Below, in pieces: positions 30,545 through 33,280 of a stretch of 33,280 bases of DNA. The notes under the pieces are model-generated. The model worked only from the letters and a program-made list of their open reading frames with translations, searched no databases and was not told the DNA's origin. How positions within the stretch are numbered: the first letter of the stretch is position 1; each line of letters begins with the position of its first letter. The DNA is from a virus: positions 1 through 33,280 of IMG/VR virus record IMGVR_UViG_3300010313_000005; one strand, given 5' to 3'. The position numbers and the translations under genes are program-made.

Positions 30545-30921
30545 GGGCGATTGATGCGAACGACGGTCTCCGTGCGCCAGTTGATACCGGGCGGCAAGTC
30601 CTCGTTCTGGTCGATGTAGTCCTTGATCGCGGTCTTCGACGCGCGGATGTCGGCCAGCTCCCACAGGCCCTTGTCGAGGCAGAACTGGCGGAACAGCTCC
30701 TTGTCGGCGACCGTGGCGCTATTGACTGTGGACTTGAAGGCTACGCCAGTGGCACCACCGATGCGGTCTGCTCCGGCCTCGTTCAGCACCTTCATCATGT
30801 GGGCTTCAATCTTGGCCATAGCCTCGTCAACAGGGGCTACCTTGCTATCAAATTCTTGCTTCATCTGCGCTTTTTTGTCGCGCAGAAGGATGTATTTCTC
30901 GATCAGTACGTCAGTGCTCAT
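30541..30921 (-). CDS. Conserved phage protein of unknown function (126 aa)
   Basis: This 126-residue protein has a long N-terminal helical region (about residues 5-48, LIEKYILLRDKKAQMKQEF) that is likely a coiled coil. A compact C-terminal part contains SATVADKELFRQF, GLWELADIRASKTAIKDYI and LPPGINWRTETVVRI. I recall this motif series (SATVAD, ASKTAV, LPPGV) from conserved proteins in early regions of many phages with no known function. AGGAGA five bases before ATG supports the start. It is the first gene after the palindromic operator at 30951-30966, so it is probably expressed early with the SSB-like gene. Confidence 0.7.
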   Translation of the reverse strand: MSTDVLIEKYILLRDKKAQMKQEFDSKVAPVDEAMAKIEAHMMKVLNEAGADRIGGATGVAFKSTVNSATVADKELFRQFCLDKGLWELADIRASKTAIKDYIDQNEDLPPGINWRTETVVRINRP

Positions 30922-30945
30922 GGTGCTCTCCTGTATGGGTTAAAT

Positions 30946-30970
30946 ATTATATCTAACATGTTAGATTCAA
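30946..30970 (-). promoter_or_regulatory. Promoter with perfect palindromic operator (site 4)
   Basis: On the minus strand, TTGAAT (30970-30965) is followed directly by CTAACATGTTAG (30964-30953), the core of a perfect 16-bp palindrome (30951-30966). An overlapping perfect -10 box TATAAT (30951-30946) abuts it. The TTGAAT to TATAAT distance is only 13 bp, so the functional -35 is uncertain; with 17-bp spacing the -10 would be ATATTT. It drives the replication genes and lies just upstream of the 126-residue gene. Confidence 0.6.
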
Positions 30971-32538
30971 GCCCCTTTCAGCATCGAAAGGAGCAAACCC
31001 TGCATTCGCTCTTTACCTTGGAGCCGGTCATAGACCTTGGTCTCCATGGGCGTGGCCTGAATGTTCACGATCAGGGTGTTGAGCTTTTGCCCAGGTCGGG
31101 TCACCCGGGCGCAAGCCTGCTGGTAAATCTCAGCTGAGTACGGCGGCGCGTACCAGATGACGGTGTTCGCCGCTGTTAGCGTGATGCCGTGGGCCATGGT
31201 GCGAGCGTCGGCGACGATGACCCGTGGGTCCTTCGCCTGCTGGAAGTTCTTGAAAATGGTGTCCCGCTGGGTCTTGCTGACGCCGCCGTGAACCATCTCC
31301 ACTGTGAAGTCCTTGCTCAGTTCGCTGGCCACCACCTTGAGCGCTGCGGTGAACGGCACAAACACCAGAACCTTGGCCTCGGCCTCCTCGATCAGCTCGC
31401 GCACCAGCTCGATGCGGGGCTTGGCCGGGATGATGACCTCAGTTTCGTCCGAGCCGTAGGCGACCCCGCTGCAGATTTGCAGCAGCTTGGACAGCTTGAC
31501 CGCTTCGTTGACAGCGGTGATCTCCCCGCCGTCGTGCTCCGCACGGAACTTGCGCAGCATGGTGTCGAACGCGGTCTTCTGCTCTGGCGTCAGCTCGGTC
31601 TGACGGGTCACCACCGTGGTGGGCGGCAAGTCGATACAGTCCTCGCGGGCAAACCGGATGGCTGGCTGCATGACCTCGAACACGTGGTCCAGGGCACCCT
31701 CCCGGGCGACCCACTTGAACTGGGTGATCCGCTTCATCACCTTGTCGTGGAAGTGACCGAAGTGCCGCCCTACTCGACCGGGGTTGATGAGCCGCACCTG
31801 GGCCCATGCATCCGTCGGAGAGTTGGGGATCGGGGTGCCGGTCAGCCCCCAGGCCCACTTTTTGGGCTCGATGTTGAGCTTGGGGTTCCCGTTGATGAGG
31901 GTGTTCAGGCACTTCCACAGCTCGGTCGAAGCGTTGCGGGCCACGGCGATCTCGTCCACCACAATCAGGCCGTTGCCAGGCTTGGCCACCAGCTCAGCCA
32001 GCACATCCTTACCCTTCACGCCGTCATGGTTGATGATGTAGATGTCGAACTGGTTGCGCAGCAGCTTGAGCCGCTTCTCGCGCGAGCCATGCAGGACGCA
32101 GAACGTGAGGTCGGGGAAGTGCCGGAAAATCTCGTCGCCCCAGGCGCGCTCCAGTGTGGAGAGCGGGCTCACCACGACCATCCAATCGACCTCCCCGGCC
32201 TTCTTGAGGTAGTCGAAAGCCCAGAGCACGGAGAGCGTCTTGCCGCTGCCCATGCCGTTCAGGCAAAAGGCCCGGGGGTTGGTGCTCAGGAACTCCCCTG
32301 TCGCACGCTGGTGCATGTAGGGTGGGTAGCGCCCAGGCCAGTCGTAGTAGGCAGCCATGGGGGCCGGTGGGTCGAAGCCAAGGTTGCGCAGGACGCGCAC
32401 CTCGTCGAGCTTGTGGGGCACGGCCACCAGGGTCTGGCCCTTGTACTCCATCAGGCGGGCTGACGGCATCACGGATGTGACCCGGCTGGGGTCACGCAGG
32501 TTGAGCACAAGTTTCTTGTGCGTCTTACTCAGCAGCAT
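30967..32538 (-). CDS. SNF2-family DNA-dependent ATPase
   Basis: This 523-residue superfamily 2 ATPase has both RecA-like lobes. Motif I is GMGSGKT (95-101). Motif II is VDEI (194-197, Asp195-Glu196 in a DExx form). Motif III is LTGTPIPN (232-239). Lobe two has VLVFVPFTAALKVV, VHGGVSK, ARTMAHGITLTAA and motif VI QACARVTRPGQ (474-484, with two arginines). SNF2 proteins move along double-stranded DNA rather than separating strands; phage versions are thought to act in replication, recombination or removal of bound proteins. GGAG lies eight bases before ATG and the gene overlaps the integrase 3' end by 14 bp, so the two are co-transcribed. Confidence 0.85.
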   Translation of the reverse strand: MLLSKTHKKLVLNLRDPSRVTSVMPSARLMEYKGQTLVAVPHKLDEVRVLRNLGFDPPAPMAAYYDWPGRYPPYMHQRATGEFLSTNPRAFCLNGMGSGKTLSVLWAFDYLKKAGEVDWMVVVSPLSTLERAWGDEIFRHFPDLTFCVLHGSREKRLKLLRNQFDIYIINHDGVKGKDVLAELVAKPGNGLIVVDEIAVARNASTELWKCLNTLINGNPKLNIEPKKWAWGLTGTPIPNSPTDAWAQVRLINPGRVGRHFGHFHDKVMKRITQFKWVAREGALDHVFEVMQPAIRFAREDCIDLPPTTVVTRQTELTPEQKTAFDTMLRKFRAEHDGGEITAVNEAVKLSKLLQICSGVAYGSDETEVIIPAKPRIELVRELIEEAEAKVLVFVPFTAALKVVASELSKDFTVEMVHGGVSKTQRDTIFKNFQQAKDPRVIVADARTMAHGITLTAANTVIWYAPPYSAEIYQQACARVTRPGQKLNTLIVNIQATPMETKVYDRLQGKERMQGLLLSMLKGA

Positions 32539-33280
32539 TCAGTTTCTCCGACAGCGCCATGGCGCTCGGGTGTGTATATCGGCGCAGCATCGCCCAGCTC
32601 TGGTGACCAGAGATGAGTGCCACTTCCTGAATCGACAGGCCGCGCTCAAACAGGCGCGAGATGCCCTCGTGCCGTAGGTCGTGAAAGTGCAGATCGTCGA
32701 TGCCAAGGCGCGCGGTAACGCGCTCGAATGACGCACTGACTGACTCCGACTTGTAGGGGAGAATGCGCTCGTCGATAACAGGCAGTGATTCGATTATGGC
32801 GATTGCCTCGGGTGGAATCGGAACTACCTCATCTCGCGGCTCGGTCGGGTGCTTGGTGTCCCGCAACACGATGATCTTGAACCGTTTGTCGTAGTCCACC
32901 CAGCGCATGCCAAGCAGCTCGCCCAGGCGTCGGGGTAAGGCGATGGCCAGCTTCACGATTGTCCCGGTGGGAATCAATGTGGATGGGTACGCCGCAATGC
33001 GGGTGTACTCTGCGTCGATGCGCTGCAGTTCGTCAGCTGTAGGGCGACGCTCGCGCGACTTGCTCTTTGCCACAGCCCCAACCCGGCTCAGCGCAGCGAT
33101 GGCCTCCGACACAGCATTACCGTTCACGTCCAGCCCAAACATCGGCTTTGCCGCGTTCAGCACCGAGCGGATGGTGGCCAGGTTGTGGAGTACCGTGGTG
33201 GGCCCGGTGCCGGCCTTGCGACGGCGACCGGCGAAGTCGCTGAACGTACTGGCCTGCATGTCAGACAGCTTGAGCTTGCT
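32525..33280 (-). CDS. Tyrosine integrase, 5' partial at window edge
   Basis: This is the site-specific recombinase that would insert the phage genome into the host chromosome. The catalytic domain is complete: first Arg in PRRLGELLGMRW, Lys in RDTKHPTE, the box HDLRHEG, His in GHQSW and the nucleophile Tyr in RRYTH near the C-terminus. The frame stays open through the right window edge beyond the ATG at 33259 (seven more codons, SKLKLSD), and the part before the catalytic domain is shorter than usual, so the N-terminal arm- and core-binding domains continue outside the window. It overlaps the SNF2 gene. No attachment site could be identified here. Confidence 0.9.
   Translation of the reverse strand, partial: SKLKLSDMQASTFSDFAGRRRKAGTGPTTVLHNLATIRSVLNAAKPMFGLDVNGNAVSEAIAALSRVGAVAKSKSRERRPTADELQRIDAEYTRIAAYPSTLIPTGTIVKLAIALPRRLGELLGMRWVDYDKRFKIIVLRDTKHPTEPRDEVVPIPPEAIAIIESLPVIDERILPYKSESVSASFERVTARLGIDDLHFHDLRHEGISRLFERGLSIQEVALISGHQSWAMLRRYTHPSAMALSEKLNAAE

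Noticed and set aside
1-33280. tRNA genes, CRISPR arrays and insertion sequences
   Set aside because: No cloverleaf-like segment, spaced direct repeats or transposase gene was noticed; almost all sequence is accounted for by phage genes. Short RNAs cannot be excluded without a computational scan.

Overview
The window is a contiguous stretch of a GC-rich, tailed double-stranded DNA phage or prophage with podovirus architecture. It has a P22/T7-type head and short-tail module, four consecutive genes in the order of the T7 ejection proteins, a Gram-negative lysis cassette (holin, SAR endolysin, overlapping i-spanin and o-spanin) and a tyrosine integrase. The two-component spanin and the lipobox proteins point to a Gram-negative host. 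The base composition and tail gene types resemble podophages of Burkholderiales-like Proteobacteria, but that host assignment is inference. Both window edges cut genes: the portal is missing its N-terminus at the left edge and the integrase is missing its N-terminus at the right edge.

Positions 1-25850 form one plus-strand virion and lysis block. In order: portal, a small unknown gene, scaffold, major capsid protein, two head-tail adaptors, a fiber attachment region with two paralogous fiber-tail adaptors, a repetitive tail fiber and receptor-contact candidates, three unknown genes, holin, endolysin, spanin pair, tail nozzle (T7 gp12-like), a tail structural protein, a small unknown protein, a GNAT-like protein (position of T7 gp13), an internal protein with an S74-like C-terminus (gp14 position), a 592-residue internal protein (gp15 position), a 2236-residue ejection protein with an HEMGH metallopeptidase motif (gp16 position), and a lipoprotein. 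Positions 25878-33280 form a convergent minus-strand replication and lysogeny block. In transcription order: integrase, SNF2-family ATPase, conserved unknown, SSB-like protein, small HTH regulator, PrimPol-helicase. A bidirectional terminator (about 25852-25877) separates the blocks.

Two features stand out. First, a 12-bp inverted repeat, CTAAC-NN-GTTAG, lies directly downstream of a -35-like hexamer at gene junctions of both blocks (1610, 3924, 15050 and, on the minus strand, 30953). A half-site promoter lies at about 30534, a variant site at 5997, and an exact copy inside the PrimPol gene at 28760. This looks like an operator set joining head, tail, ejection and replication genes under one phage regulator. 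At 3918-3977 the promoter is laid over a terminator so that its transcript would start inside the hairpin. Second, the 6.7-kb ejection-protein gene contains three nested ORFs in the same alternative frame (20329, 21313, 22423). Each has a Shine-Dalgarno sequence and each lies over a low-complexity linker. For the 66-codon ORF at 21313, codon use strongly favours the nested frame over the host frame.

No tRNA, CRISPR array, insertion sequence or reverse transcriptase was seen. No gene-free stretch exceeds about 115 bp.
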